Positions 27,797 to 37,416 of a stretch of DNA of 64,000 nucleotides are shown in pieces. The notes below the pieces were generated by a model, which saw nothing but the letters and a program-made list of their open reading frames with translations, searched no databases and was not told the origin of the DNA. Origin of the DNA: Chitinophaga sp. Ak27 (GTDB lineage: Bacteria; Bacteroidota; Bacteroidia; Chitinophagales; Chitinophagaceae); assembly GCF_012726295.1 (NCBI RefSeq), contig NZ_JABAOB010000014.1, positions 1-64,000 on the forward strand. The letters are read 5' to 3'. Each line of letters begins with the position of its first letter. Position 1 is the first letter of the stretch. The position numbers were made by a program, and so were the translations under genes.

Positions 27797-28897
27797 GTGA
27801 AATTTCTAAGCCAATTGTCTATTATCGTATTTACATCATTTGCCATGAGCGCACAGGTACCTAACAATCCCGGTCCGGTCCGGCGTCCGCACCTGACATT
27901 GGAAATAGCCAATAAGCTGGCAGCATTACCACTGAAATGCCTGGACCTGGAATTCCCGTACAAAACGGGGGTTGTGTTTACCGACAGCTCACTGCTGACG
28001 GCGCCCAAAAATTATCACCCGGCGTTTTATGGCTGCTTCGACTGGCATAGTAGTGTACACGGTCACTGGATGTTGGTACGCCTCTTGAAAATATATCCCG
28101 ACCTGGCAAAGGCTGACTACATCAGAGGCAAGCTGGCGGCGCATTTATCTGCCGAAAATATAAAAATTGAACAACAGCTGTTCAGCAACCCGGAAAACAA
28201 AAGCTTTGAGCGCATCTATGGATGGAGCTGGCTGCTCCAACTGCAAAATGAACTGCTCACCTGGAACGATCCCCTGGGTAAGTCGCTCAGTCAAAACCTG
28301 CAGCCGCTGGCCTCGCAGTTTTCTGCCGCCTACGTACAATTCCTCGATAAAATTATGTACCCGATCCGGGTAGGCGAACATACCAACCTGGCCTTCGGCT
28401 TGTGCCTGGCCTGGGATTACTCCATTACCACCAAAGATGCCGCCCTGCAGCAGGCGATACATAATGCTGCCATGCGATTTTATGCGGCCGACAAAAATGC
28501 GCCGGTTGCCTGGGAACCGGGAGGATACGACTTCCTGTCGCCCAGCCTGGAAGAAGCCGACCTGATGAGACGCGTAATGCCAGCCGACGACTATCGTAAA
28601 TGGTTGCACGCATTTTTACCCGGATTATTCGAAAAGAAGATTGATATCCTACAGGTAGCCAAAGTAAAAGACCATACAGATGGCAAGCTCGTTCACCTTA
28701 ATGGACTAAACCTCAGCCGCACCTGGTGCTTGCAGGCCATTGCCTCCTACACCGGCAACAACAAATCCGCAGTCCTGGAATTGGCTCAGCAACATATGGA
28801 TGCCGGCCTCCAACAGGTATTCAGCGGCAGCTATGCAGGCGAACATTGGCTGGCCTCTTTTGCAGTTTATATGCTAACTGTCGGAAAACAACCGTAA
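27797..28897 (+). CDS. DUF2891 family exported protein
   Basis: A 366-residue protein with a short signal peptide (residues 1-19, ending AMSAQ). The motif FYGCFDWHSSVHGHWML (about residues 75-91), rich in Trp and His, and the later GYDFLSPSLEEADLM match DUF2891 proteins, which look like all-alpha (alpha/alpha)6-barrel glycosidase-like enzymes; no biochemical role is established that I know of. The start is GTG at 27797, 15 bases after the flavoprotein. No terminator was seen between them. Confidence 0.87.
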   Translation: MKFLSQLSIIVFTSFAMSAQVPNNPGPVRRPHLTLEIANKLAALPLKCLDLEFPYKTGVVFTDSSLLTAPKNYHPAFYGCFDWHSSVHGHWMLVRLLKIYPDLAKADYIRGKLAAHLSAENIKIEQQLFSNPENKSFERIYGWSWLLQLQNELLTWNDPLGKSLSQNLQPLASQFSAAYVQFLDKIMYPIRVGEHTNLAFGLCLAWDYSITTKDAALQQAIHNAAMRFYAADKNAPVAWEPGGYDFLSPSLEEADLMRRVMPADDYRKWLHAFLPGLFEKKIDILQVAKVKDHTDGKLVHLNGLNLSRTWCLQAIASYTGNNKSAVLELAQQHMDAGLQQVFSGSYAGEHWLASFAVYMLTVGKQP

Positions 28898-28996
28898 TTT
28901 CAACCAGATAATCTATTACCCTGTACAAGCTATAGTTTAGTCGATCGGTATAATGTGTCAACTACTACTAGTATGCGCCCTATCATAGCCCTGACA

Positions 28997-31534
28997 ATGA
29001 AGCAACTATTATCAATATTATTGATACTGATCCCCTTTTTCCCCTATGCGCAAAAAGTAAATACCAGTGCCGCGCCCACCTGGCTGGTTCCTTATACCCC
29101 CGACCTTACCCAAAAGCCTAATGCCAAAAATATCAGCGATGGCTATTACCTGCTGTTGCTGGAAGAACAAAGGCAGGTAGAATTGAAATCTCATTACCAC
29201 CACTTCATCCGGCAAATTATTTCAGAAGCAGGCATCCAAAATGGGTCAGAAATTTCTGTGGACTACGACCCTCAATATGAAAAATTAAGTTTCCATAAAA
29301 TAGTAATTCACCGCAATGGGAAAGAGATTAACCGTCTGCCCGGCGCGGCTTTTAAGTTGCTCCAAAAAGAACAGGAACTGTCCAGGTTCATTTACAGCGG
29401 TACCTATACCGCTTACCTCATCCTGGAAGACGTGAGAAAAGGCGACCAGATTGAATACTCCTACTCTATTTCCGGCGACAACCCCATTTTCCAGGGGAAG
29501 CTGGATAGCCGGATTTATTTTGTGGCCTATGAGCCCATTGTTAACTATTATAAAAACCTGATTGTAAGGCCCGACAGGCCCATCAGCATTAAGCTATACA
29601 ACAATGCCGTGGCTCCGGCATTGAAAAAATGGAATGGGCTCAATGTGTATGAATGGAACAAGGTAGACATCCGGGACGCAGATAACAGCAGTTACGTTCC
29701 TTCCTGGTATAATCCATTCACCCGTGTACAGATAAGCGAATATACCTCCTGGAAAGAAGTGGCCGACTGGGGACAGAAAATCAATACCACCACTCCTCCC
29801 GGCCCTGCACTGTCCAATAAAATTGAAGCCCTTAAAAAAGCAGCTAAAGGAGATAAAGGCAACTATCTGCTACAGGCGCTCCGCTTTGTTCAGGACGATA
29901 TTCGTTACATGGGTATTGAAATGGGAGAATACTCCCATCGCCCCAATAGCCCCGACAGAGTGCTATCTCAGCGGTTTGGCGATTGCAAAGACAAGGCCCT
30001 GCTGCTTTGTACTCTGCTGCAGGCATATGGTATCACTGCTAATATGGCTTACGTAAATACCGATCTGAAAGGTACTGTCAGTGAAATGCTGCCTTCTCCC
30101 AATGCTTTTAACCATGTGCTTGTACAGGTAATACTTAACCATAAAACGTACTGGCTGGATGGTACCATGTCTTACCAACGCGGCAGACTGTCCGACTTCT
30201 GCGAACCTAATTACCAGCAAGCACTGGTTATCACTGATACAACAACACATCTCAGCCCCATACCACTTACCACTCGCGGACACATTACCGTGCGGGAAAC
30301 CTTTCAGCTGCCAGACAATGAAAATAAAGATGGGCAACTAGACGTGATAACTACCTATCAACGGGATGAAGCTGATGCACAGCGCGCCGACCTGGCCGGT
30401 ACCAGCATGAAGGATAAAGAAAAATCGTATCTCAACTATTACAAGAAGTTATATGGAGATGTGATCATTAAAGATTCTATCACCGTACAGGACAGCGCCA
30501 ACAGCAACACCATACGCGTTAAGGAAAGCTACCAGATGCATCACCCCTGGAAGAAAGACAGCAGCAGCAATAAACTGTTGTTTACTGCCAATGCCCAATC
30601 TCTTTATGATATATTATCCTATATCACCGATACACAGCGCAAAGTGCCGGTTAGCCTCCGCTATCCGTACGACCTCGACTACCAGATTGTTATGCACACA
30701 CCTGTTGAATGGTCATTAGACCAGGATCCGGTGCATATCACTAATGAATACTACCAGTTTGATTATACTGCGGAAAAAAATGAACAGCTGCTTACCTTAT
30801 CCTACCATTTTAAAACTTTCAGCAATCATATTCCGGTAAAATTTATTCCACAGTATATAAAAGACCTGAAAATCATCAATGAAACCAGCTCCCTGGATCT
30901 TACGTGGAAACCAGACTTTACCCCGGCGCCTCACCCGGGAGTGCCAGGCAACTGGCTCGCCATTACGCTGGCACTGATATTTGCGATCATATTTTCCCTG
31001 CTGGCGTATGTGGCATACCGTTATTCCATCTTACCCCGCCGCCAACAAGCGGAACCCGTTCCTATTGGAGGCGGACTTGCCCTTCTGGCCATAGGACTAC
31101 TTTTCACACCTATGGGAGAATTAATGAGTCTCTGTAAAATGCCGGTATTCAATTACCAGTACTGGATAACTATTACCGGCAGGAAAGACCTGGGAAACAT
31201 TACCCTGGTGGAGCTTTTCCTGATCCTGGAGATGATTCTCAATGTCTTCCTCCTGTGCTATAGCGTATTGCTGGCCGTGTTGTTCTTTAACAGGCGGGAT
31301 ACTTTTCCTTTCGCACTGGCCACCTACTATTTTATTTGTATTCTTTTTATCTATGCAGATAACGCGGTGAATAGCTATTATTTCCACGAAGGACAGCCCA
31401 GTTCTATGCTCAGCCTGAATTCTATCCTATGGCCATTGTTGCGTATGGCCATCTGGATACCTTATTTATTAACATCCGAACGGGGTAAAACTACTTTTAT
31501 CCAGCCTTACCAGGCTTCCAAAGAAGAAGCTTAA
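28997..31534 (+). CDS. DUF3857-transglutaminase-like protein with a membrane C-terminus
   Basis: From the ATG at 28997 it has 845 residues with a cleavable signal peptide (MKQLLSILLILIPFFPYAQ). An earlier GTG at 28955 and ATG at 28973 are possible but add a hydrophilic stretch before the signal. Order of parts: beta-rich DUF3857 domain, a transglutaminase-core with GDCKDKA (catalytic Cys), FNHVLVQV with the His and WLDGT with the Asp, then a further beta domain, and from about residue 640 five or six hydrophobic helices like DUF2569. The catalytic Cys-His-Asp set looks intact, so a protease, amidase or crosslinking role is possible. The stop overlaps that of the convergent permease gene. Confidence 0.88.
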   Translation: MKQLLSILLILIPFFPYAQKVNTSAAPTWLVPYTPDLTQKPNAKNISDGYYLLLLEEQRQVELKSHYHHFIRQIISEAGIQNGSEISVDYDPQYEKLSFHKIVIHRNGKEINRLPGAAFKLLQKEQELSRFIYSGTYTAYLILEDVRKGDQIEYSYSISGDNPIFQGKLDSRIYFVAYEPIVNYYKNLIVRPDRPISIKLYNNAVAPALKKWNGLNVYEWNKVDIRDADNSSYVPSWYNPFTRVQISEYTSWKEVADWGQKINTTTPPGPALSNKIEALKKAAKGDKGNYLLQALRFVQDDIRYMGIEMGEYSHRPNSPDRVLSQRFGDCKDKALLLCTLLQAYGITANMAYVNTDLKGTVSEMLPSPNAFNHVLVQVILNHKTYWLDGTMSYQRGRLSDFCEPNYQQALVITDTTTHLSPIPLTTRGHITVRETFQLPDNENKDGQLDVITTYQRDEADAQRADLAGTSMKDKEKSYLNYYKKLYGDVIIKDSITVQDSANSNTIRVKESYQMHHPWKKDSSSNKLLFTANAQSLYDILSYITDTQRKVPVSLRYPYDLDYQIVMHTPVEWSLDQDPVHITNEYYQFDYTAEKNEQLLTLSYHFKTFSNHIPVKFIPQYIKDLKIINETSSLDLTWKPDFTPAPHPGVPGNWLAITLALIFAIIFSLLAYVAYRYSILPRRQQAEPVPIGGGLALLAIGLLFTPMGELMSLCKMPVFNYQYWITITGRKDLGNITLVELFLILEMILNVFLLCYSVLLAVLFFNRRDTFPFALATYYFICILFIYADNAVNSYYFHEGQPSSMLSLNSILWPLLRMAIWIPYLLTSERGKTTFIQPYQASKEEA

Positions 31535-32724
31535 ATATTGTTGACATACTTCTTCACTGTCAGCCAGTTGACCACGTATACCAACGCCAATACCAGCGCC
31601 ATACCAGCAAAAACAAGTACTCCCGGCCATGGAGTGATCAACATCTGGTGCGTGGCCAGTATAGCGGCAGTCCAGTATTGTAATACCGCCACGAGCAGTA
31701 ACGACAGCAGTCCCACCACGATATACAGGGGCACAAATTGTTTAAGCAAATAACGCTGCAGTTGCTGAGGCGCCGTACCCAATATCACCAATAGCTGGAT
31801 TTCCCGCTTACAGGAGGCAATCACCAATTGAATGAACATGCTGAAAACCAAGAGGGCAAAGCATAACAAGATCAGGCCAAAGAACCCTACTACTGACACA
31901 ATGGTTTGTACAATCATCCTGGTTTTACTGAACTTCAGTTTATCCTGGTTGGTGGTATAACCATTATCTTCCAGGAACTTTACCAGCGTTGGATTAGATG
32001 GATCGGGGGTTTTGATAATCACGCGGGAGGTACCCTTGGTAGTAGCGGTACCATACTTCTGGTTGGCCCAGGCCATAAAGGAGGCCGGCACCAGGAAAGA
32101 AGAGATACGGTCTGAAAAGCCCACTACATGTCCCATATACTGGTCCGATACCTGGTTATTGGAAATGTTTACCTGCAGAGGCAGCGCTTTCACTGTTTCC
32201 TGGGATATCTGCGGCAGGTCCTGGCTGAGGGAAAAACCGAAATTATAGAGGTTCAAAAAATCGTTAGGCAGGATAATAGGAATCGTTCTATCTCCCTCAT
32301 TCCATTTCCAGTCTTCATTTTTCACATCTAGGAAGCTGTCGGGTACTGCTTCAAAAAACATGTCGGTGGCAAAATGCAGATCGCCGGGCGCCTGAATCAC
32401 CACTTTATACTGGCTGGAGGTCACTAACCCAAAAGCCTGTACGAATGGTTGTTTCCGGATATTGATAATTTCTTCGGGGGTAAAAATGCTCTTGGCCGAT
32501 TGTCCCATCATGTCGTTGGTGATGGTTTTATTAATAACAAGGAAATCGGCTGTTTCGTTTTGGTTTTTGCTGCTATACAGGAGCTGACTGAAATTGGTAT
32601 GAGCTTGTATAGCTATCAGGATCAATAACATAGCGATGCCCAGCCCCACAGCTGCCATTAAAAACCGGGTTTTACCCACTCCCGTTTGGATGATCTTCTT
32701 AAGTAAATCGAAAAAAGGATGCAT
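31531..32724 (-). CDS. FtsX-like ABC transporter permease
   Basis: A 397-residue permease of the MacB/LolC-type (FtsX) group: one helix near the N-terminus (21-40), a large extracytoplasmic loop (about 45-265), and three helices in the C-terminal third (about 275-300, 325-350, 362-382). Such proteins move lipoproteins, peptides or small hydrophobic molecules outward or signal across the membrane using a partner ATPase. The ATPase gene lies 9 bases upstream. Its stop codon overlaps that of the convergent transglutaminase-like gene (bases 31531-31534). Confidence 0.88.
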   Translation of the reverse strand: MHPFFDLLKKIIQTGVGKTRFLMAAVGLGIAMLLILIAIQAHTNFSQLLYSSKNQNETADFLVINKTITNDMMGQSAKSIFTPEEIINIRKQPFVQAFGLVTSSQYKVVIQAPGDLHFATDMFFEAVPDSFLDVKNEDWKWNEGDRTIPIILPNDFLNLYNFGFSLSQDLPQISQETVKALPLQVNISNNQVSDQYMGHVVGFSDRISSFLVPASFMAWANQKYGTATTKGTSRVIIKTPDPSNPTLVKFLEDNGYTTNQDKLKFSKTRMIVQTIVSVVGFFGLILLCFALLVFSMFIQLVIASCKREIQLLVILGTAPQQLQRYLLKQFVPLYIVVGLLSLLLVAVLQYWTAAILATHQMLITPWPGVLVFAGMALVLALVYVVNWLTVKKYVNNI

Positions 32725-32733
32725 GAAACAACA

Positions 32734-33384
32734 TTAAAGGTGGTAATGCACATCGTAGGCGAAGTGCTGGTCATTATCCAGGTCGGTTAAAATGAATCCC
32801 GCGTTACGGGTTTTGCATTCTTCTGCAATGAGGGCAGCGGCACGTTGTGTGTTCTCTTCGTCGAGGTGACTGAAGGGTTCATCCATCAGCAGCCACTGGA
32901 AGGGTTGTACCAGTGCCCGGATGATCGCGATCCGCTGCCGTTCGCCATAGGAAAGCGTTTTGCCGCTTTGTTCCAGTATATGCGATACATTGAGGCGGGC
33001 AGCCATATCGGCTATTTTTTCAGGAGGGTAATACGGTTTGCCCTGCATCACGTTCTTGAGTGCTATATTTTCACGGGCGGTAAGCTGTTCAAACAACCGC
33101 AGGTCCTGGAAAATTACGCTTAGCTCCTGCTGCCGCATACGGGCTATATCATTTTTACTGTAGGAGGGCCATGGTTGGCCATTTACCGCTACCTGACCGG
33201 TGTAATCGTAGCGGATATGATACAGGTAATGAATCAAAGTGGTTTTGCCGGAACCGGAAGGTGCTTTTATCTTCACAAAACGGCCTTGCTGAAAAGTGAT
33301 CTCCCGGTTCCAGATGTCCGACGACCGTTGCTGGAGTTTATCCTGCAATGGAATGGGCATGAGGTGATTAAGCTGAATCTGCAT
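32734..33384 (-). CDS. ABC transporter ATP-binding protein
   Basis: A compact 216-residue ATPase of the LolD/MacB-like group, partner of the FtsX-like permease. It has Walker A APSGSGKTT (41-49), a Q loop in SVIFQDLRL, the signature LSYGERQRIAI and Walker B WLLMDEPFSHLDE. The signature reads LSYGE where LSGGQ/LSGGE is usual: Tyr replaces the second Gly. The H-loop position is weakly defined. It is the first gene of the two-gene operon and is followed by the permease after 9 bases. Confidence 0.92.
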   Translation of the reverse strand: MQIQLNHLMPIPLQDKLQQRSSDIWNREITFQQGRFVKIKAPSGSGKTTLIHYLYHIRYDYTGQVAVNGQPWPSYSKNDIARMRQQELSVIFQDLRLFEQLTARENIALKNVMQGKPYYPPEKIADMAARLNVSHILEQSGKTLSYGERQRIAIIRALVQPFQWLLMDEPFSHLDEENTQRAAALIAEECKTRNAGFILTDLDNDQHFAYDVHYHL

Positions 33385-33447
33385 AGTGGCATTACTGTTA
33401 ACGGTAGCGAATATAACTTATAAATTTCACGCGGGCGTGTAAGAAAT

Positions 33448-33480
33448 AAGGGCACAGAGGATGAATTCCCCTGCGCCCTT
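33448..33480 (-). terminator. Hairpin after the DUF4836 gene
   Basis: AAGGGCACAGAGG (33448-33460) pairs with CCCCTGCGCCCTT (33468-33480) with two wobbles and a 7-base loop. On the minus strand ATTTCTT follows, a weak T tract. It lies just after the gene at 33502. Confidence 0.65.
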
Positions 33481-33501
33481 TATAGCTTTATCCGTTGGTT
33501 A

Positions 33502-35280
33502 TCAGTTAGGAGAAACAGCAGTAGCTGTGTCTACCGGTGCGGCAAACAGGCTGTCTTCGTATGCTTTTTCTTTCGCTTTCTTTTCCTTCATTACCTTGGC
33601 TACTTCTGTACCAAGGTTCACCAATTGCACGAGACTGTTCTGATCTTTGTTTTTGAAGGTTAATACTGCTTCTGTATGTTGTACATCGCCGCCATCAGCT
33701 TTGCTTACTACGGTGAAGTCTTTCAGCAAAGCTTTGGATTTCTGCAATACTGTTTTTTCATCGCCTTCCGCTTTGTCTTCCGGAACGATACTGATCACTT
33801 TTTCCAGGTCTACGTAACCACCCAGCATGCTTCCTTTTACTTTACTTTCTACGCCTTCTGGCAATTTCACGCTGCCTTTGCCGCCGAGGTATTGTTGTAA
33901 TACTGCGCTATCGGAACCTACTGTCACAAATTTTTCAGTGATAGATACCGGTGGCATAGTGGCGGCGGCCATAGGATTAGCAATCACGTAATGGTCGCCT
34001 TCGCGGGTAAATACTTCTTTCAGCATGGGGGAAGTCATTACCTTATTGAAAGCATCTTTATTACCCACTTTAAGGCTAAAAATCCATTTGGCAGAAGGTT
34101 TTTCTATGAATTCGCCGGGCATGTATTCAGATTCTTTCTTGGTGATAGCCAGGTCAGAAGCAACATATACCAGTTGTCCTTCAAAAGCATTCAGGATATC
34201 GTCCATGCTCAGCCCGGATTTACCGGAGATGGCCATGTTTACTACGCCGTCCATGCCGGTTGCTTTAATGATTTCGCCGATCATGCGGAAGTCAAAGGCA
34301 TAAGAGATAAACCCGGTAATGCTTTCAGCCGGATATTTCTTCAGCATGTCCAGGTCAATTTCTTTTTTACCATATTTCTTGTAGATGCCTGCAATTTCCT
34401 TACCCATGAAGGTGTTGCCATTAAAAAGGATCTTACCGTTTTCGAAGTTAACGGTACCAGTGTAATAGGTGCCTTCCATCAGCTTTTTCACATTGGCCGG
34501 AATCATGGTGAACTGGCCGCTATTATAAATGGCTTCAGGATTTACGAATACGCCTGCATCTGCATTTTCTTTCAACAGTTTAGCAAATGGTTCGATAGAA
34601 CCGGCAGATTCTTCCTTTTTAAGGTGGAAAAGGTGGTCTACTTCGGCCACCCAATTTTTGATGGTGGGGTCGTCATCATTGGTTTTGAGTGCAGCAGGTA
34701 CTGCTACAGCGCTATCCACCATTGGTTCATCTTGAGAGGGCTGGCTCGAGCCACCGGGAGCGTATTGCTCCAGGTTGTTCGGGTCTACAGCGCTGATATA
34801 GATAACGGCTGATTTATTCCAGCCAATTACTGCGTGTTGCTTGGTTTCCCAGATATATTTGAAATCATTTTGCGTTTTCAGGGAGAAGTCAGCGACATTT
34901 TTTTTGAGATAGGCCTCAAATTTGTCGGCATCTTTCAGGCTGGCAGTAAGTGCCACGTATGATTTTTTCTCAGCGGCCTGTCCCTGGAATACGATGGAGG
35001 CAAAGAAGTGGCTCTGGAGATCAATACCGGAGTTTTCGGCATCTTTCCATGCTTTCATTACTTCATTGGCAGTGTCTTTGGTGTCGGCAGCGGCAAACAG
35101 CTTATCCATAGTGATCCCGTTGGTCACCAGTTTGGTTGTCAGTTGTTTGGCATTGAGGTCAATCACCACACCGGCTGTCTTGGGAATATACCGGCTCTCT
35201 TCGGGGTTTTTGGAGCAGGACGACAGGATAACCGCTGCAGCTACAGCGGTTAACAAAACTTTGGAAATTGTTCTTTTCAT
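33502..35280 (-). CDS. DUF4836-like lipoprotein
   Basis: Chosen from the ATG ending at 35280, giving 592 residues with a clear lipoprotein signal (LTAVAAAVILSSC, lipobox LSSC). A longer in-frame start to 35394 would put 38 residues before the signal and is rejected. It has the DUF4836 pattern: YIPKTAGVVIDLNAKQL near the N-terminus, repeated alpha/beta units, and a C-terminal Lys/Glu-rich tail ending in Pro/Ala/Thr. No enzyme motif. The family is a Bacteroidota surface or periplasmic lipoprotein of unknown job. A TACTTTTG box lies upstream. Confidence 0.85.
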   Translation of the reverse strand: MKRTISKVLLTAVAAAVILSSCSKNPEESRYIPKTAGVVIDLNAKQLTTKLVTNGITMDKLFAAADTKDTANEVMKAWKDAENSGIDLQSHFFASIVFQGQAAEKKSYVALTASLKDADKFEAYLKKNVADFSLKTQNDFKYIWETKQHAVIGWNKSAVIYISAVDPNNLEQYAPGGSSQPSQDEPMVDSAVAVPAALKTNDDDPTIKNWVAEVDHLFHLKKEESAGSIEPFAKLLKENADAGVFVNPEAIYNSGQFTMIPANVKKLMEGTYYTGTVNFENGKILFNGNTFMGKEIAGIYKKYGKKEIDLDMLKKYPAESITGFISYAFDFRMIGEIIKATGMDGVVNMAISGKSGLSMDDILNAFEGQLVYVASDLAITKKESEYMPGEFIEKPSAKWIFSLKVGNKDAFNKVMTSPMLKEVFTREGDHYVIANPMAAATMPPVSITEKFVTVGSDSAVLQQYLGGKGSVKLPEGVESKVKGSMLGGYVDLEKVISIVPEDKAEGDEKTVLQKSKALLKDFTVVSKADGGDVQHTEAVLTFKNKDQNSLVQLVNLGTEVAKVMKEKKAKEKAYEDSLFAAPVDTATAVSPN

Positions 35281-35366
35281 AAAAGATATAAAAATTAAGA
35301 GTTGATTCGGAGCAACAACAAGGGTTGCTAACAATACACTACCACCATCGTGGTATTTCATTCGTG

Positions 35367-35374
35367 CAAAAGTA
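35367..35374 (-). promoter_or_regulatory. Candidate -7 promoter box of the DUF4836 gene
   Basis: On the minus strand TACTTTTG matches TAnnTTTG exactly, 86 bases before the ATG. A plus-strand TATTTTTG at 35379-35386 is close by, so this 20-base region could start transcription in both directions. Confidence 0.5.
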
Positions 35375-35446
35375 CGTATATTTTTGTAGCACATATGTCT
35401 GATTTTTCCCTTTCGACATACAATAATTCAATACTGTTTAAGTTTA

Positions 35447-35454
35447 TACCTTTG
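35447..35454 (+). promoter_or_regulatory. Candidate -7 promoter box of the YciI-like gene
   Basis: TACCTTTG matches TAnnTTTG exactly, 44 bases before the ATG at 35499. Confidence 0.5.
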
Positions 35455-35498
35455 CTACTAACTATGAAACTATTATTAAATACCATAGAAAAACCATT

Positions 35499-35777
35499 AT
35501 GTTCCTGATCATGCTGCAATACATACGGCCAGTAGCCGCTATAGAGCACTATATGGAGGCGCACACAGCGTTCCTTCAAAAGCACTACGACAGCGGTCGT
35601 TTTATTCTGTCTGGCCGAAGAAAACCCAGATCCGGCTCCGTTATTCTCTGTAATGCGTCCAGTCGTAGAGAGGTAGAGGAAATTATGAGTGAAGATCCGT
35701 TGGAAAAATACCAGCTGGCCCTTTATGAGATTATTGAGTTTGAGCCAACAGGGTACGCCAACACCCTTGGAAAATAG
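35499..35777 (+). CDS. YciI-like (YCII-related) protein
   Basis: A 92-residue protein with the ferredoxin-like alpha/beta fold of the YCII family. The pattern LQYIRPVAAIEHYMEAHTAFLQKHYDSG and the later DPLEKYQLALYEIIEFEP agree, including the conserved His near residue 22. Members are predicted small enzymes or ligand-binding proteins; function unproven. It has its own -7 box and is convergent with the SRPBCC gene. The spacer contains ATAGCTTTCTTTTT, which resembles one arm of the palindrome family. Confidence 0.85.
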   Translation: MFLIMLQYIRPVAAIEHYMEAHTAFLQKHYDSGRFILSGRRKPRSGSVILCNASSRREVEEIMSEDPLEKYQLALYEIIEFEPTGYANTLGK

Positions 35778-35822
35778 CTTTCTTTTTGACTGTCAACTGC
35801 TTACGCTTCTTTCTCCGGATAA

Positions 35823-36839
35823 TTACTGCATAAAGTAAATGACCTTCGTCAGCCATTTGCTACTATCCTTTTCCTTGCCTGGATCTGTCAGATACATCTC
35901 TATTGTGGGAGGAACAATTTTTCTGCCTTTATCCGTAATAAACTTTTGAATAGCCACGTGTGCATTGGCTACTTTACTATACGGTCCGAAATAATCCGCA
36001 TAAGCTGCCTGTGCCGCGGGTAGGGTGATAATTTCAAAGCCATTACCCGGTTTACTGCCTTCTGGTACGGGAATCGCTACTGCCATATCAGTTTGGTGCT
36101 GCTTTTGATCCCAGGTGAAGAAAATGCCGCAAGGCACCCCTGGCTGCAGATTGGCCGCGGTGGTAGCTTTGTAGATCGTTTCCAGGTTCTGGCGGTAATA
36201 GTCGGTAATCCTGCTCATCGGGATGGTTTTCCTGACGGCTGCATAGGTAGTGGCCGGGAAGTTCATTTCTTTTACGGTGACATCAATCCCGTTAGGGGTA
36301 CCGGGGCCTTTGACCTCGGCTTCCGCCATGCTTTTCAGGTGTTGTAATCCCTGGTCAAAATCCTTCTCCAGCGCACCTTTCATGAAAAGCGACATCACGT
36401 TCTGGGGTCGGTCGTAATGTGTATCGAACCCCCAGATCACCTTGGTTTTCCCTGCTGCTTCAGACAATTGGAAGTATACATCTGACTCTGACTTAAAAGG
36501 ACTCGTAAAGGTAAGTTTCTGGGTTACCGCCTTATAAGGCTCTAGAGACAGGTGTTGTAATCTTCCCTCTCCTATTCTTTTACCTGACCAGGAATCGGTG
36601 GCGCCTACCGTGCCATCATCTCCACTGATGGTATATTTGGCGGTAGAATCCATCTGTCTCCAGGCACTCCATTCGTTAAACTTTTCGAATCTGACAATAT
36701 CATTCCATACAACGCTTGCAGGAGCATTGATTTCAACGCTGCGCTCCACATGCATCACAGTGGGTGCAAAAAGGATCAACACAATAGCAATAAACAGGAT
36801 GAGTCCTATAATCCAGGCGAGTATTTTAAGTACTTTCAT
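35823..36839 (-). CDS. SRPBCC domain fused to a GyrI-like effector-binding domain
   Basis: From the ATG ending at 36839 it has 338 residues; a longer start would add 11 residues before the hydrophobic N-terminus. A membrane helix (about 3-27) anchors it. Residues about 35-175 show the START/polyketide-cyclase-like SRPBCC fold (VERSVEINAPASVVWNDIV) and residues about 185-338 the GyrI/AraC-effector-like domain (VRKTIPMS, AYADYFGPYSKV), which binds small hydrophobic ligands. The fusion suggests ligand sensing or storage at the membrane, with no DNA-binding part. Transcribed toward the YciI gene; convergent. Confidence 0.85.
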   Translation of the reverse strand: MKVLKILAWIIGLILFIAIVLILFAPTVMHVERSVEINAPASVVWNDIVRFEKFNEWSAWRQMDSTAKYTISGDDGTVGATDSWSGKRIGEGRLQHLSLEPYKAVTQKLTFTSPFKSESDVYFQLSEAAGKTKVIWGFDTHYDRPQNVMSLFMKGALEKDFDQGLQHLKSMAEAEVKGPGTPNGIDVTVKEMNFPATTYAAVRKTIPMSRITDYYRQNLETIYKATTAANLQPGVPCGIFFTWDQKQHQTDMAVAIPVPEGSKPGNGFEIITLPAAQAAYADYFGPYSKVANAHVAIQKFITDKGRKIVPPTIEMYLTDPGKEKDSSKWLTKVIYFMQ

Positions 36840-36924
36840 GACTATCGGGGGTTGATGATAATAAAAATACATCTTTTTATTGTCAACCGACAGCTCACGT
36901 TGGCATCAGGCAGAAGAATGCAGG

Positions 36925-37416
36925 TTACTCTAATTCATTATTGCTGGCTTTGTTTTGCTCGTACCGCTCATTCGCTTCCTGTGCTTTTTCAAAGTCCAGA
37001 ATCACGGAATTAATACAATAGCGGAGACCTGTGGGTGGCGGACCATCGTCGAACACATGTCCCAGGTGCGATTGACAACGACCGCATAAAACCTCCGTCC
37101 GGTGCATGCCATGGGTATTATCCGGGGCGTAAATAACACTGGTTTTGTTAAGCGGCTGAAAGAAACTAGGCCATCCGCAGGTGCTCTCAAATTTGGCGTC
37201 AGATACGAATAAAGGATTCCCGCAAGCCGCACAGTAATAGGTCCCACTTTCTTTACTACTCCAATACTTTCCGGTAAAAGCCCATTCCGTTCCCTTCTCC
37301 CTGGCAATGTTATACACCTCTTGTGGCAATAGTTCCCTCCATTGTTCGTCCGTCAGATTGACTTTAGTGGCATCTGTATGGGAGTAAATGTCTCCCTTCT
37401 TTTTTCCATCTTCCAT
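36925..37416 (-). CDS. msrB: Peptide-methionine (R)-S-oxide reductase
   Basis: Repairs the R form of methionine sulfoxide in proteins, using thioredoxin. Seen: zinc-binding CxxC pairs (CAAC, and CGRC), FESTCGWPSFF with the resolving/structural Cys, HLGHVFDDGP, and the catalytic Cys in RYCINS. Length, 163 aa, is typical. No signal peptide, so cytoplasmic. A minus-strand TAATTTTG box (37478-37485) lies 62 bases upstream of the start. No msrA is nearby. Confidence 0.96.
   Translation of the reverse strand: MEDGKKKGDIYSHTDATKVNLTDEQWRELLPQEVYNIAREKGTEWAFTGKYWSSKESGTYYCAACGNPLFVSDAKFESTCGWPSFFQPLNKTSVIYAPDNTHGMHRTEVLCGRCQSHLGHVFDDGPPPTGLRYCINSVILDFEKAQEANERYEQNKASNNELE

Noticed and set aside
33991..34812. 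273-codon plus-strand open frame opposite the DUF4836 gene
   Set aside because: An antisense shadow of a gene with a clear lipoprotein signal.
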